Shown here: one piece after another, positions 27,661 to 36,503 of the stretch
How the letters are laid out: each line of letters opens with the position of its first letter
How positions within the stretch are numbered: the stretch's first letter is position 1
Assembly (NCBI RefSeq): GCF_000787835.1
Contig: NZ_BBPP01000034.1
Span: 33,848-89,552, forward strand
Reading direction: 5' to 3'
DNA from: Streptacidiphilus melanogenes
Lineage (GTDB): Bacteria; Actinomycetota; Actinomycetes; Streptomycetales; Streptomycetaceae
DNA length: 55,705 nt
Position numbers and translations under genes: made by a program
Notes under the pieces: model-generated
What the model was told of the DNA's origin: nothing
What the model saw: only the letters and a program-made list of their open reading frames with translations
The model's database searches: none

Positions 27661-28386
27661 ATGCCGCTCAGTATCCGCCGCGCCGGACACCGCTACCGCT
27701 CCGAGCCGGAGCCCGGCGTCCGGACCGCGCACGCGTTCTCCTTCTCCGCGCACTACGACCCCGCCAACGTCTCCTTCGGCGCGCTCCTGGCCTGCAACGA
27801 GGAACTCCTCGCTGCGGGAGCGGGCTTCGCCGCGCACCGCCACCGCGACACCGAGATCCTCACCTGGGTCCTCGAGGGCGCGTTGGCGCACCGCGACGAC
27901 CACGGCCACGAGGCCGTGGTGCGCCCCGGACAGCTCCAGTACCTGAGCGCGGGGTCCGGCGTCAGCCACAGCGAGGTCAACGGGGCGACGGACGAACCCG
28001 TGCGGTTCCTGCAGTTCTGGCTCCAGCCAGGGGAGTTCGGCACCGAGCCGTCCTACGCGCTGCGCGAGGAGGGCGGCGAGGCGGGCTCGGTGCTGCTGAC
28101 CCCTCCTGGCATGCTGCGCCGCGAGGACGCCGCCCTGCACCTGCTGCGGGCGGGCGCGTACCTGCCCGTCCCGGAGCTGCCGCAGGCGCCCTACCTCTAC
28201 CTGCACGTCGCCCGCGGCGGCCTCGGCTTCCGCGAGTCGGGCGGCCCGAAGGGACGGGGCCGCGAGCTGGCCGCGGGCGACGCCGTGCGGATCACCGAGG
28301 GGGACGCCCTCGTCGACCCCACGGCCGGTCCGGACGGCGTCGAGCTGCTGGTGTGGGCGATGGACTCACCCGTCAGCTACGGGTGA
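27661..28386 (+). CDS. Pirin family protein (bicupin)
   Basis: A 241-residue bicupin. The N-terminal cupin has metal-ligand wording FAAHRHRDTEILTWVLEGALAHRD with the His/Glu set, and SGVSHSEVNG; the C-terminal half is a degenerate cupin. Pirins include quercetinase-like dioxygenases and redox-linked regulators; in Streptomyces a pirin influences fatty-acid oxidation, which is suggestive next to fasR, but no activity can be assigned. It is convergent with the next gene, with only 12 bp between stops. Confidence 0.9.
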   Translation: MPLSIRRAGHRYRSEPEPGVRTAHAFSFSAHYDPANVSFGALLACNEELLAAGAGFAAHRHRDTEILTWVLEGALAHRDDHGHEAVVRPGQLQYLSAGSGVSHSEVNGATDEPVRFLQFWLQPGEFGTEPSYALREEGGEAGSVLLTPPGMLRREDAALHLLRAGAYLPVPELPQAPYLYLHVARGGLGFRESGGPKGRGRELAAGDAVRITEGDALVDPTAGPDGVELLVWAMDSPVSYG

Positions 28387-28398
28387 GTCGAGGGCCGG

Positions 28399-29226
28399 CT
28401 ACTGCTTCAGCTCGGCGAGGACCGCGTCGGTGAAGGGCGTCCACAGCTCTGCCGCCCAGGTGCCGAAGTCGCGGTCGGTCAGGACGACGCACGCCGCGCC
28501 CGCCGCCGGGTCGACCCACAGGAAGGTGCCCGACTGGCCGAAGTGGCCGAAGGTCGCGGGGGAGCTGGTGAGGCCGGTCCAGTGCGGGGACTTGTGGTCG
28601 CGGATGTCGAAGCCGAGGCCCCAGTCGTTCGGCTTCTGGTGGCCGTAGCCCGGCAGGACGCCGTTCAGGCCGGGGAAGGCGACGCGAGCGGCCTCGGCGA
28701 CGGTCTCGGGGTGGAGCACCCGCGGTGCCTGCAGCTCCGCGGCGAAGCGGGCCAGGTCCTCGGCGGTGGAGACGCCGCCCGCGCCGGCGGGGCTCTTGCT
28801 CGCGGCGTCGAGCCGGCTGCCGCTCATGCCGAGCGGGGCGAAGACCGCCTCCGCCGCGTACTGCGGGAACGGCATGCCCGTCGCCTTGGCGACCGTCTCG
28901 GCCAGCACGTCGAAGCCCGCGTTCGAGTACAGGCGGCGGGTGCCGGGCGCGGCCATCGCGCGGTGCTCGTCGAAGGCGAGGCCGGAGGTGTGCGCCAGCA
29001 GGTGCCTGACCGTCGATCCCTCCGGGCCCGCCGGGTCGTCCAGCTCCAGCGCGCCCTCCTCGACGGCGACCAGGGTGGCGTACGCCGTCAGCGGCTTGGT
29101 CACCGAAGCGAGCTTGAAAGGGTGCCGCTGCGGGCCGTGGCTGCCGGCCACGCTGCCGTCGCGGCGGACGACGACGGCCGCCGCGGTGGTGACGGGCCAC
29201 TGTTCGATCAGGCGCAGGCTCTCCAT
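28399..29226 (-). CDS. Serine hydrolase, beta-lactamase/penicillin-binding-protein-like (class C fold)
   Basis: A 275-residue protein with the SxxK motif (S41-V-T-K44), the YxN motif in RLYSNAGFD and a late HFGQSGT segment standing in for KTG. This matches the serine hydrolase/beta-lactamase class C superfamily (esterases, D-aminopeptidases, PBP4*-like), where activity varies. No signal peptide is visible from ATG 29226, so it is probably cytosolic and unlikely to be a resistance beta-lactamase. A longer start at 29265 (GTG) exists but adds 13 residues over the divergent MerR promoter. Confidence 0.85.
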   Translation of the reverse strand: MESLRLIEQWPVTTAAAVVVRRDGSVAGSHGPQRHPFKLASVTKPLTAYATLVAVEEGALELDDPAGPEGSTVRHLLAHTSGLAFDEHRAMAAPGTRRLYSNAGFDVLAETVAKATGMPFPQYAAEAVFAPLGMSGSRLDAASKSPAGAGGVSTAEDLARFAAELQAPRVLHPETVAEAARVAFPGLNGVLPGYGHQKPNDWGLGFDIRDHKSPHWTGLTSSPATFGHFGQSGTFLWVDPAAGAACVVLTDRDFGTWAAELWTPFTDAVLAELKQ

Positions 29227-29250
29227 GGGGGCGAGTCTAGGGAGTGTTCC

Positions 29251-29281
29251 TTGCTTAGAGTGCACTCGAAGTCAGTAGCGT
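29251..29281 (+). promoter_or_regulatory. MerR-type promoter with operator in a 19-bp spacer
   Basis: TTGCTT (29251-29256) and TAGCGT (29276-29281) are 19 bp apart, the over-long spacing that MerR regulators correct. A near-perfect dyad, CTTAGAGTG/CACTCGAAG (29254-29271, 8 of 9 pairs), lies in the spacer. It precedes the merR gene by 32 bp. Confidence 0.75.
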
Positions 29282-29312
29282 CGGTGGGGACACGATCGGA
29301 AGGGGGCCGCAG

Positions 29313-29708
29313 ATGTCGCAGGCAGCCGTAGTGGGAAGCGAGTTCGAGGCGCGCTACACGATCGGCGAGGTGGCCGAGCGCACCGGGCTCAGCGCGCACA
29401 CGCTGCGCTGGTACGAGCGGATCGGCCTGCTGGACCACCCGGCCCGCTCGCACCACGGGCAACGCCGCTTCAGCGAGGCGGACCTGGGCTGGCTGGCCTT
29501 CCTCGGCAACCTGCGGGCGACCGGCATGCCGGTCGCGGCGATGCTGCGCTACACCGAGCTGGTCCGCGCCGGCGACGGGACGCGGGCCGAGCGGCGCGAG
29601 CTGCTGATCGCGCACCGCGAGGAGGTGCTGGCGCGGATCCGCGACCTGCAGGCGAACCTTCTGGTCCTGGATTACAAGATCGACTTGTACGGCCAAGATT
29701 GTCAGTAA
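29313..29708 (+). CDS. MerR family transcriptional regulator
   Basis: A 131-residue regulator. The winged helix reads RYTIGEVAERTGLSAHTLRWYERIGLL, placed at residues 14-40, with HHGQRRFSEADL as the second wing. The effector part (DYKIDLYGQDC) is short and ends with one cysteine, like the NmlR/AdhR-type regulators that respond to aldehydes or thiol stress; metal-binding Cys pairs are absent. The likely operator is its own promoter. It lies 23 bp upstream of an aldo/keto reductase gene, which is probably the target. Confidence 0.9.
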   Translation: MSQAAVVGSEFEARYTIGEVAERTGLSAHTLRWYERIGLLDHPARSHHGQRRFSEADLGWLAFLGNLRATGMPVAAMLRYTELVRAGDGTRAERRELLIAHREEVLARIRDLQANLLVLDYKIDLYGQDCQ

Positions 29709-29731
29709 GGCGAGAGGCAGGACTGAGTCAC

Positions 29732-30742
29732 ATGAGCAAGATCCCGACCACCACGCTGGGCGCGAACGGCCCCGTCGTCGGCGTCCAGGGCCTCGGCTGC
29801 ATGGGCATGAGCGAGTTCTACAGCGACCAGTTCGGCGACACCGGCGAGAGCGAGTCCCGCGCCACGCTCGAGCGGGCCCTCGAGTTGGGCGTCACGCTCT
29901 TCGACACGGCCGACATGTACGGCTTCGGCCGCAACGAGGAGCTCGTCGGCCCGTTCGTGCAGGCCCACCGCGACGAGGTGGTGCTCGCGACGAAGTTCGC
30001 CATCGAGCGCCGCGAGGACGACCCGGCCTATCGCGCGGTCCGCAACGACGCGGCCTACGTCCGTCAGGCCGTCGACGCGAGCCTGCGACGCCTGGGCGTC
30101 GACCACATCGACCTGTACTACATGCACCGCCGCAACCCCGAGGTCCCGCTGGCCGAGTCGGTCGGCGCGATGGCGGAGCTGGTCGCCGCGGGCAAGGTGC
30201 GCCACCTCGGCCTGTCCGAGGTCAACGGCGACGAGCTGCGGGAGGCGCACGCGATCCACCCGATCACCGCGCTGCAGTCGGAGTGGTCGCTCTTCTCCCG
30301 TGACGTCGAGCGGAGCGCGGTGCCCGCGGCGGCGGAGCTGGGCGTCGCGTTCGTGCCGTACTCCCCGCTCGGCCGCGGCTTCCTGACGGGGTCCTTCAGC
30401 AACGCGGGCGAGCTGGCGGCGAGCGACTTCCGCAACTACCAGCCGCGCTTCACCGGCGACAACGCCGCGCACAACGCGGCGCTGCTCGCCCCGGTCCACA
30501 AGATCGCCGCAGAGCGCGGCGCGACGGTGGGCCAGGTGGCCCTCGCCTGGGTCCACCAGCGCGCCCAGGTCCACCACCTGTCCGTCGTCCCGATCCCGGG
30601 CACCCGCAAGCGCACCCGCCTGGAGGAGAACACCGCGGCGACCTCGCTGATCCTCACCGACGCGGAGCTCGCCACCCTGGAACCCATCGCCGCCCAGGTC
30701 GCCGGTGACCGCTACGCGGACATGAGCAGCATCTCGAAGTGA
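29732..30742 (+). CDS. Aldo/keto reductase
   Basis: A 336-residue NADPH-dependent (alpha/beta)8-barrel reductase of the AKR11/13-type. Catalytic tetrad elements are visible: Asp and Tyr in FDTADMYGFGRNEELVG, Lys in VLATKF and His in DLYYMHRR. The NADPH-binding loop is PYSPLGRGFL, and the IPGTRKRTRLEEN motif is the cofactor segment. ATG 29732 follows GAGAGGCAG. Aldehyde reduction is the likely function, matching the upstream MerR regulator. The start of a large inverted repeat follows the stop directly. Confidence 0.92.
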   Translation: MSKIPTTTLGANGPVVGVQGLGCMGMSEFYSDQFGDTGESESRATLERALELGVTLFDTADMYGFGRNEELVGPFVQAHRDEVVLATKFAIERREDDPAYRAVRNDAAYVRQAVDASLRRLGVDHIDLYYMHRRNPEVPLAESVGAMAELVAAGKVRHLGLSEVNGDELREAHAIHPITALQSEWSLFSRDVERSAVPAAAELGVAFVPYSPLGRGFLTGSFSNAGELAASDFRNYQPRFTGDNAAHNAALLAPVHKIAAERGATVGQVALAWVHQRAQVHHLSVVPIPGTRKRTRLEENTAATSLILTDAELATLEPIAAQVAGDRYADMSSISK

Positions 30743-30753
30743 GGTGGCTGTAC

Positions 30754-30854
30754 AGGGGTGCGGGGAACTGCGCGACAAGCCACCGGCGTGCGATGGTCCT
30801 CACGGAACAGGCCATCCGCACAGGGTGGTTGCTCGCGCAGTTCCCCGCACCCCT
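30754..30854 (+). repeat. Dispersed intergenic inverted repeat, best copy
   Basis: Arms 30754-30775 and 30833-30854 are perfectly complementary over 22 bp. The inner arms (CAAGCCACC, GGTGGTTGC) continue with mismatches around a loop of about 40 nt that includes GCCATCCGCACAGGGTGG. It fills the gap between two convergent genes and can serve as their terminator. Related copies are at 10825 and 37957. Confidence 0.8.
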
Positions 30855-30860
30855 GGAGTC

Positions 30861-31979
30861 CTACGAGGTCACGTCGCCGTACTGGCCCAGCGCGATGTCC
30901 GCGTAGTTGCGGAGGCTGGCCGTGCCCGGGGTGTAGTAGCCGTTGTGGCCGGCGGCGCCGGTGGAGGCGACGAGGTGGGAGCCGAAGCCGGCGCTGGTGG
31001 GGTCCTGGCCGTGGCCGAGGCCGGCGAACTCGAGGTAGGGGACGTTGCCGATCCAGTCGGTGGCGTTGCGCACCGTCGCCCAGAGGCGGACGCCCGCGCC
31101 GAGGGCGGAGGCGTCGTCGATGTCCATGCCGGGGCTGCCCAGCACGACCATGTCGGTGACCGTGCCGGTCGCGTGCAGGGTGGGGGCGGCCACGCCGCAG
31201 ACGACCGAGCCGTAGGAGTGGCAGAAGAGAGACGGCGGCGTGCCGGGGTGCGCGGTGACCGCGAGGCCCGCGAGGAAGCGGGTGAGGCGGGGGGCGGCCG
31301 CGTCCGCGAGGCGGGACGTCGCGGCGTCGGCGCCGAGGCCCACGGGGGTGACGTAGTCGGCCCAGGCTATGGCGGCGGTGGTGGTGCCGGGGGAGACCTG
31401 CTGCTCCTCGGCGCGCAGCGCCTGCGCCTCGCCCTGGACGCGGTCGAAGTGGGCGAGGTCGATGTCCGAGCCGGGGACGAGGACGGAGACCTTCTCCGCG
31501 GTGGCGAGGTCGCCGAAGACCTCCGCGACCAGGCCGCGGCTGCGCGGGTCGAAGGCGATGACCTGGTGGCCGGGCTGGGTGAGCTGCGTCAGCATCGCGA
31601 TCTGCGCGGTCGACTGCGGGTCGTGCTTCTTCAGGCGGTCCAGCTCGGCCTGCATGGCGAGGTGGTTGGCCTGGTAGCGCAGCGCCGGGGGCGCGCCGTC
31701 GAGGTTGCCGACGACGAGGGGGTAGTTCGCGACGAGCTGCTGCTGCTGGGCGTGGGTGAGCCCGGCGAAGAACGCGGCGACCTCGGTCGCGCTCGCCGAC
31801 GCGGGGTCCGGCATGGTGACGCCGAGGCTGCGGTCGTGCAGCCAGGCCGCGCTGCCCGCGGGCGGGGTGGTGACGGCGATCTGCTCGGTGGAGACGGCCG
31901 CTCCGGCGGCCGCGGCACCCGTGCCGGCGAGACAGGTGAAGGAGACCAACGCTGCCACCAGGGTGCGCTTGAACCGCAT
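30861..31979 (-). CDS. Secreted alpha/beta hydrolase (DUF1023)
   Basis: A 372-residue exported hydrolase. The signal peptide FKRTLVAALVSFTCLAGTGAA (residues 3-23, cleaved after the Ala-rich stretch) precedes a helical N-terminal region. The DUF1023 core has AIAWADYVTPVGLGADAA and the nucleophile elbow FCHSYGSVV (GxSxG-like: HSYGS); a late His in VASTGAAGHNGYY is a candidate base. The family is thought to be serine esterases of actinobacteria; the substrate is unknown. It is convergent with the aldo/keto reductase gene. Confidence 0.88.
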   Translation of the reverse strand: MRFKRTLVAALVSFTCLAGTGAAAAGAAVSTEQIAVTTPPAGSAAWLHDRSLGVTMPDPASASATEVAAFFAGLTHAQQQQLVANYPLVVGNLDGAPPALRYQANHLAMQAELDRLKKHDPQSTAQIAMLTQLTQPGHQVIAFDPRSRGLVAEVFGDLATAEKVSVLVPGSDIDLAHFDRVQGEAQALRAEEQQVSPGTTTAAIAWADYVTPVGLGADAATSRLADAAAPRLTRFLAGLAVTAHPGTPPSLFCHSYGSVVCGVAAPTLHATGTVTDMVVLGSPGMDIDDASALGAGVRLWATVRNATDWIGNVPYLEFAGLGHGQDPTSAGFGSHLVASTGAAGHNGYYTPGTASLRNYADIALGQYGDVTS

Positions 31980-32220
31980 GCAGGTGTCTCCTCGGGGTTG
32001 CCGGCGACCGTCGTGCGGGCGCGAACAGCCCGGTGGTCTCGCGGGTGCGGGGCGTCACGGCGTGCGGCGACATGCCCGCCATGCGAGACGCTTTGCGCAA
32101 GCGTAAGGGCATCGTCCGGGTGCGTACGCTGTACGAGCCGGGCACAAACTGCGACAACCATCACAATGGCCGTCAATCGACGGAGCTTCGTGCGGGATTC
32201 TTACGAGCCGTTCACACAGC
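31980..32220. other. Intergenic region upstream of the DUF1023 gene
   Basis: This 241-bp region has somewhat lower GC than its flanks and holds the promoter of the DUF1023 gene and the 3' end of the G1 protease transcript. No RNA gene or ORF is supported. Confidence 0.4.
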
Positions 32221-32256
32221 GACGGTGGGCGACGCCGTGAGGCGTCACCCACCGTC
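32221..32256 (-). terminator. Terminator of the G1 protease gene
   Basis: Arms 32221-32236 and 32241-32256 pair over 16 bp with one mismatch or wobble and a 4-nt loop (GTGA). It lies 24 bp beyond the stop codon of the minus-strand gene. Confidence 0.8.
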
Positions 32257-32279
32257 GTCAGCCTGTGAACAACCCGCTG

Positions 32280-33020
32280 TCAGCTGTGCTTGAAGGTCAC
32301 CGAGAAGTTCTCGCCGCCCGAGAGCGAGGAGGTGGTCGCCTTCGTCGTGGAGCCGGAGACCATGTTGATCTGGTCGGCGCTGTAGTTGCCCAGCGGCTGG
32401 CCGTTGGCAAGGGAGTTGGTGAAGTTGACCGTGCCGAAGTTCGTCAGCGGCAGCACGCCCGTGGAGCTGGACGGCGCCTCGGCGATCACCTCGACCGAGT
32501 AGCGCTGCGCCGGCGAGTAGGTCTTGCTGACCGAGCGGCTCCACCCCTGGGTGGTGTCACTCAGCTTCATGGTGAACTTGCCGGAGCCGTTGAAGGTCAC
32601 CGAACCCGTGAAGTGGTCGCCCGGCCTGACGGTGTTCGAGAAGTTCACCGGGTACGCCGGGTACATCTCGTACCAGGAGTAGTACTGCGGCGAGCCGCCC
32701 GAGCAGTCGACCTCCGAGCCGGTCTGCTCGACGCTGTTGCTGCCGTCGCCGTCGATGCCGACCCAGAAGCTGGAGTAGCTCGTGGCGCTGGTGCACTTGC
32801 CGGTCGGCTGCACCCAGCTCGCGGAGATGCTGGTGAAGCCGCCGCCGGTGGCGGCGAAGCCGGCCCAGTTGGAGCTGGAGCTGTTGCGCAGGTGGATGTG
32901 CAGGTTGTGCACGGTGCCGTTGGCGATCGCGGGGGCGGCGGTCGCGAAGGCGGGCGCGGCAGTCCCGAGGACGGCCAGCAGGGCGGCGGACAGAGCGGTG
33001 GTGCGACGGGTCGTACGCAT
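32280..33020 (-). CDS. Secreted G1 family glutamic endopeptidase (eqolisin-like)
   Basis: A 246-residue exported peptidase. After a signal peptide ending around residue 27 (AAPAFA), the mature part shows eqolisin wording: SNWAGF (residues 50-55), SASWVQPTGKC with the catalytic Gln71, FWVGIDGDG, and VIAEAPSS with the catalytic Glu181. Eqolisins use a Gln-Glu dyad, were first described in fungi and act at acid pH. Cys76 and Cys106 may form a disulfide. The ATG at 33020 has AGGAG 7 nt upstream and fits the signal peptide; an upstream extension would place a long, odd N-terminus before it. Flanked by terminators. Confidence 0.92.
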   Translation of the reverse strand: MRTTRRTTALSAALLAVLGTAAPAFATAAPAIANGTVHNLHIHLRNSSSSNWAGFAATGGGFTSISASWVQPTGKCTSATSYSSFWVGIDGDGSNSVEQTGSEVDCSGGSPQYYSWYEMYPAYPVNFSNTVRPGDHFTGSVTFNGSGKFTMKLSDTTQGWSRSVSKTYSPAQRYSVEVIAEAPSSSTGVLPLTNFGTVNFTNSLANGQPLGNYSADQINMVSGSTTKATTSSLSGGENFSVTFKHS

Positions 33021-33137
33021 GGAGCTCCTCTCGCACGAAATGCCGAATCTGTTGTCGGCGTGCGGCCAAGGTAGAGGAGTGTCACCACGCGGGGGAGTGG
33101 TTCGTCCGAATCCACAGAAAAATGCCACAGCAAACCA

Positions 33138-33170
33138 AGAGGCTCGGTGACGGTTGGTCACCGAGCCTCT
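33138..33170 (-). terminator. Terminator of aceE
   Basis: A perfect 14-bp stem (33138-33151 with 33157-33170) and 5-nt loop, 20 bp past the aceE stop. On the minus strand it is followed by a short T-rich stretch. Confidence 0.85.
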
Positions 33171-33190
33171 GGCGCTTGTGGATTAAGCGA

Positions 33191-35941
33191 TCACGCGTCG
33201 CCGCCGGCGTTGCCGGGGTGGGCGGCCGCGACGTCCAGCAGCTGGTAGCGGTCGATGGCCGCCTTCAGCGCCGTGCGGTCGACCTTGCCCTGCTTGGCCA
33301 GCTCGGTCAGCACGCCCAGCACGATCGACTGCGCGTCGATGTGGAAGTAGCGGCGCGCCGCGCCACGGGTGTCGGCGAAGCCGAAGCCGTCGGCGCCCAG
33401 CGACTGGTACTGGCCCGGCACCCAGCGCGAGATCTGGTCCGGCACCGCGCGCATCCAGTCGGAGACGGCCACGAACGGGCCCTCGCTGCCTGCCAGCTTG
33501 CGCTGCACGAACGGGACGCGCTGCTCCTCGTCCGGGTTGAGCAGGTTGAACTCCTCGGTCTCCACCGCGTCGCGGCGCAGCTCGTTCCAGGAGGTCACCG
33601 ACCAGACGTCGGCCCTGACGTTCCACTCCGCGGCGAGGATGCGCTGGGCCTCCAGCGCCCACGGCACGGCCACGCCGGAGGCGAGGATCTGTGCCGGGAC
33701 CTGGCCCTCCTGACCCTCCGCCAGCTTGTGGACGCCCTTGAGGATGCCCTCGACGTCCACGTTCTCGGGCTCGGCCGGCATCTGGATCGGCTCGTTGTAG
33801 ACCGTGAGGTAGTAGAAGACGTCCTCGCCGTGCGGGTGCTCGGGGCTGCTGCCGTACATGCGGCGCAGACCGTCCTGCACGATGTGGGCGATCTCGTAGC
33901 CGTAGGCCGGGTCGTAGCTGACGGCCGCCGGGTTGGTCGAGGCCAGCAGCTGGCTGTGGCCGTCGGCGTGCTGCAGGCCCTCACCGGTCAGCGTGGTGCG
34001 GCCGGCCGTCGCGCCGAGCACGAAGCCGCGCGCCAGCTGGTCGGCCATCTGCCAGAACTGGTCACCCGTGCGCTGGAACCCGAACATCGAGTAGAAGACG
34101 TAGACCGGGATCAGCGGCTCGCCGTGAGTAGCGTAGGACGAACCCGCGGCGATCAGCGAGGCGGTGGAGCCGGCCTCGGTGATGCCGTCCTGGATCATCT
34201 GGCCCTGCGGCGAGGTCTTGTACGCGAGCAGCAGGTCGCGGTCGACCGACTCGTACTGCTGACCCATCGGGTCGTAGATCTTCGCGGACGGGAAGAGCGA
34301 GTCCATGCCGAAGGTGCGGTACTCGTCTGGCGCGATCGTCACGAAGCGCTTGCCGATGTTCTTGTCCCGCATCAGGTCCTTGAGCAGGCGGACGAAGGCC
34401 ATGGTGGTGGCGATCGACTGCTGGCCGGAGCCCTTCTTGAGGACCTTGTAGGCGTCGTCGCCGGGGAGCTCCAGCTTGCGCGGCCGCACCTTGCGGGTCG
34501 GCATGTAACCGCCGAGCTCCGCACGGCGGTCGTGCATGTACTGGATCTCCTCCGAGTCCTTGCCCGGGTGGTAGTAGGGCGGGTAGCCCTCGTCCAGCTG
34601 CTTGTCGGTGATCGGCAGGTGCAGCCGGTCACGGAAGCGCTTGAGGTCCTCGACCGTCAGCTTCTTCATCTGGTGGGTCGCGTTGCGGCCCTCGAAGTTC
34701 GGGCCGAGCGTCCAGCCCTTGACGGTCTGGGCCAGGATGACGGTCGGCTGGCCCTTGTGCTCGGTCGCGGCCTTGAACGCGGCGTAGACCTTCTTGTGGT
34801 CGTGGCCGCCGCGGCCCAGGTGCTGGATCTGCTCGTCGCTCAGGTTCTCGACCATGGCGCGCAGGCGCAGGTCGCCGCCGAAGAAGTGCTCGCGGATGTA
34901 CGCGCCGGACTCGGTGGCGTAGGTCTGGAACTGGCCGTCGGGCGTGGTGTTCATCTTGTTGACCAGGGCGCCGTCGCGGTCCTGGGCCAGCAGCGGGTCC
35001 CAGGTGCGGTCCCAGATGAGCTTGATCACGTTCCAGCCGTTGCCGCGGAAGATCGACTCCAGCTCCTGGATGATCTTGCCGTTGCCGCGAACCGGCCCGT
35101 CGAGACGCTGCAGGTTGCAGTTGACCACGAAGGTCAGGTTGTCCAGGCCCTCGCGCGCGGCGATGGACAGCTGGCCGAGCGACTCGACCTCGTCCATCTC
35201 GCCGTCGCCGAGGAAGGCCCACACGCGCGAGTCGGAGGTGTCCTTGATGCCGTGGTTCAGCAGGTAGCGGTTCATCCGCGCCTGGTAGATCGCGCCCAGC
35301 GGGCCCAGGCCCATGGACACGGTCGGGAACTCCCAGAAGTCCGGCATGTTGCGCGGGTGCGGGTAGCTGGACAGGCCGTACGGCGCGCGCGAGTGCTCCT
35401 GGCGGAAGCTGTCGAGCTGCTGCTCGGAGAGGCGGTCCAGCAGGTAGGCGCGGGCGTAGATGCCCGGCGAGGCGTGACCCTGGAAGTAGATCTGGTCGCC
35501 GGAGGCGCCCTCGGCGTCCTTGCCCTTGAAGAAGTAGTTGAAGCCCACGTCGTACAGCGACGCCGAGGAGGCGAAGGTCGCGATGTGGCCGCCCACGCCG
35601 ATCCCCGGACGCTGCGCGCGGGAGACCATCACCGCGGCGTTCCAGCGGGTGGCGTTCAGGACCTTGCGCTCGATCTCCTCGTTGCCGGGGAAGAAGGGCT
35701 CGTCCTTGGTGGCGATGGTGTTGACGTAGTCCGTGCTGCGCATCTCCGGCACGGCGACGCGCCGCTCGCGGGCGCGCTCGATCAGCCGCAGCATGAGGTA
35801 GCGGGCGCGCTCACGGCCGCGCTCGTCGACGGCGGCGTCGAGGGAGTCCAGCCATTCGCTGGTCTCCTCGGGATCGAAGTCAGGGACCTGGCTGGGCAGG
35901 CCGCCAATGATGATCGGGTTGCGATCGGATCCGGAAGCCAC
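33191..35941 (-). CDS. aceE: Pyruvate dehydrogenase E1 component, homodimeric type
   Basis: Thiamine-diphosphate enzyme that decarboxylates pyruvate and acetylates the lipoyl domain of E2. At 916 residues it has the length of the single-chain E1 (E. coli AceE type), not alpha/beta subunits. Family wording is seen throughout: [21 protein letters not shown] (residues about 107-127), [14 protein letters not shown] at the ThDP site, and LAQTVKGW; the C-terminal third has the transketolase-like pyrimidine domain. Start GTG 35941. The E2 and E3 genes are not adjacent. A 562-bp divergent gap with repeated GGGAGTRATCCC motifs separates it from DUF3052. Confidence 0.96.
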   Translation of the reverse strand: MASGSDRNPIIIGGLPSQVPDFDPEETSEWLDSLDAAVDERGRERARYLMLRLIERARERRVAVPEMRSTDYVNTIATKDEPFFPGNEEIERKVLNATRWNAAVMVSRAQRPGIGVGGHIATFASSASLYDVGFNYFFKGKDAEGASGDQIYFQGHASPGIYARAYLLDRLSEQQLDSFRQEHSRAPYGLSSYPHPRNMPDFWEFPTVSMGLGPLGAIYQARMNRYLLNHGIKDTSDSRVWAFLGDGEMDEVESLGQLSIAAREGLDNLTFVVNCNLQRLDGPVRGNGKIIQELESIFRGNGWNVIKLIWDRTWDPLLAQDRDGALVNKMNTTPDGQFQTYATESGAYIREHFFGGDLRLRAMVENLSDEQIQHLGRGGHDHKKVYAAFKAATEHKGQPTVILAQTVKGWTLGPNFEGRNATHQMKKLTVEDLKRFRDRLHLPITDKQLDEGYPPYYHPGKDSEEIQYMHDRRAELGGYMPTRKVRPRKLELPGDDAYKVLKKGSGQQSIATTMAFVRLLKDLMRDKNIGKRFVTIAPDEYRTFGMDSLFPSAKIYDPMGQQYESVDRDLLLAYKTSPQGQMIQDGITEAGSTASLIAAGSSYATHGEPLIPVYVFYSMFGFQRTGDQFWQMADQLARGFVLGATAGRTTLTGEGLQHADGHSQLLASTNPAAVSYDPAYGYEIAHIVQDGLRRMYGSSPEHPHGEDVFYYLTVYNEPIQMPAEPENVDVEGILKGVHKLAEGQEGQVPAQILASGVAVPWALEAQRILAAEWNVRADVWSVTSWNELRRDAVETEEFNLLNPDEEQRVPFVQRKLAGSEGPFVAVSDWMRAVPDQISRWVPGQYQSLGADGFGFADTRGAARRYFHIDAQSIVLGVLTELAKQGKVDRTALKAAIDRYQLLDVAAAHPGNAGGDA

Positions 35942-36053
35942 GCTGTTCCTTCACTTGTCGGTCGTTGCGGAGGGTGTGTCGCGCCGCCTCCATCGTGGAC
36001 CGCAGGGGGAGAAACGTCATCTCTACCCATGAGTAACCGATTCGTGCCCCGAC

Positions 36054-36065
36054 GGGAGTAATCCC
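36054..36065. promoter_or_regulatory. GGGAGTAATCCC motif, copy 1
   Basis: A GGGA-N4-TCCC dyad 113 bp before the aceE start codon; 11 of 12 bases match the copy at 36344. Candidate operator of an unidentified regulator. Confidence 0.4.
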
Positions 36066-36343
36066 TTAGGGGCAATCGAGCCGGTTCTCGCCAGGTGCGC
36101 GGTGTCGCACGACGAGGTGGCCCGACCCGTCCCCACAACGTTGTGGAGTGGGCAGGCTGGGGAGGGCCAACAGGAGACTCTACGCCTGGTCAAGGACTAC
36201 TCGGTCACATGGTCGAGTGCTGAGACGTGCCGGGCGGCGCTCCGTGCTGCGATCCCTACGAGGAGTGAGCGACGCCTACAGCGGGTAAGGGGAAGGTCGA
36301 TCCGCTGCGCGGAACGCCGTTTGCTGGTGATACTGGGGCAAAT

Positions 36344-36365
36344 GGGAGTGATCCCGGTCACTCCC
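36344..36365. promoter_or_regulatory. GGGAGTGATCCC motif, copy 2, inside an 8-bp inverted repeat
   Basis: GGGAGTGA (36344-36351) and TCACTCCC (36358-36365) form a perfect inverted repeat with a 6-bp spacer, and its left half overlaps the shared 12-bp motif. It lies 139 bp before the DUF3052 gene. Confidence 0.45.
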
Positions 36366-36503
36366 GACGGCGTGTCGCACCGCGACTCACCGTAGCCAGG
36401 GGCTGATCGGAGGCCGGGTACTTGCGCTCCGCGCCCCGCCCGTGTGGACTACCGGCACAGCCCTGGTACCAGAAGACAGGGTCGGATATAGGAGGCAATT
36501 CCC

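Larger units (their letters stand above)
35942..36503. other. Long divergent control region between aceE and the DUF3052 gene
   Basis: 562 bp with no supported gene; short open frames here lack ribosome sites. It has lower GC than its flanks, as expected of promoter DNA. It holds two copies of GGGAGTRATCCC and presumably the promoters of both genes. Confidence 0.6.

Noticed and set aside
28399..29226. Beta-lactamase resistance gene
   Set aside because: SxxK and YxN are present, but there is no signal peptide and no KTG box; a general serine hydrolase is more likely.
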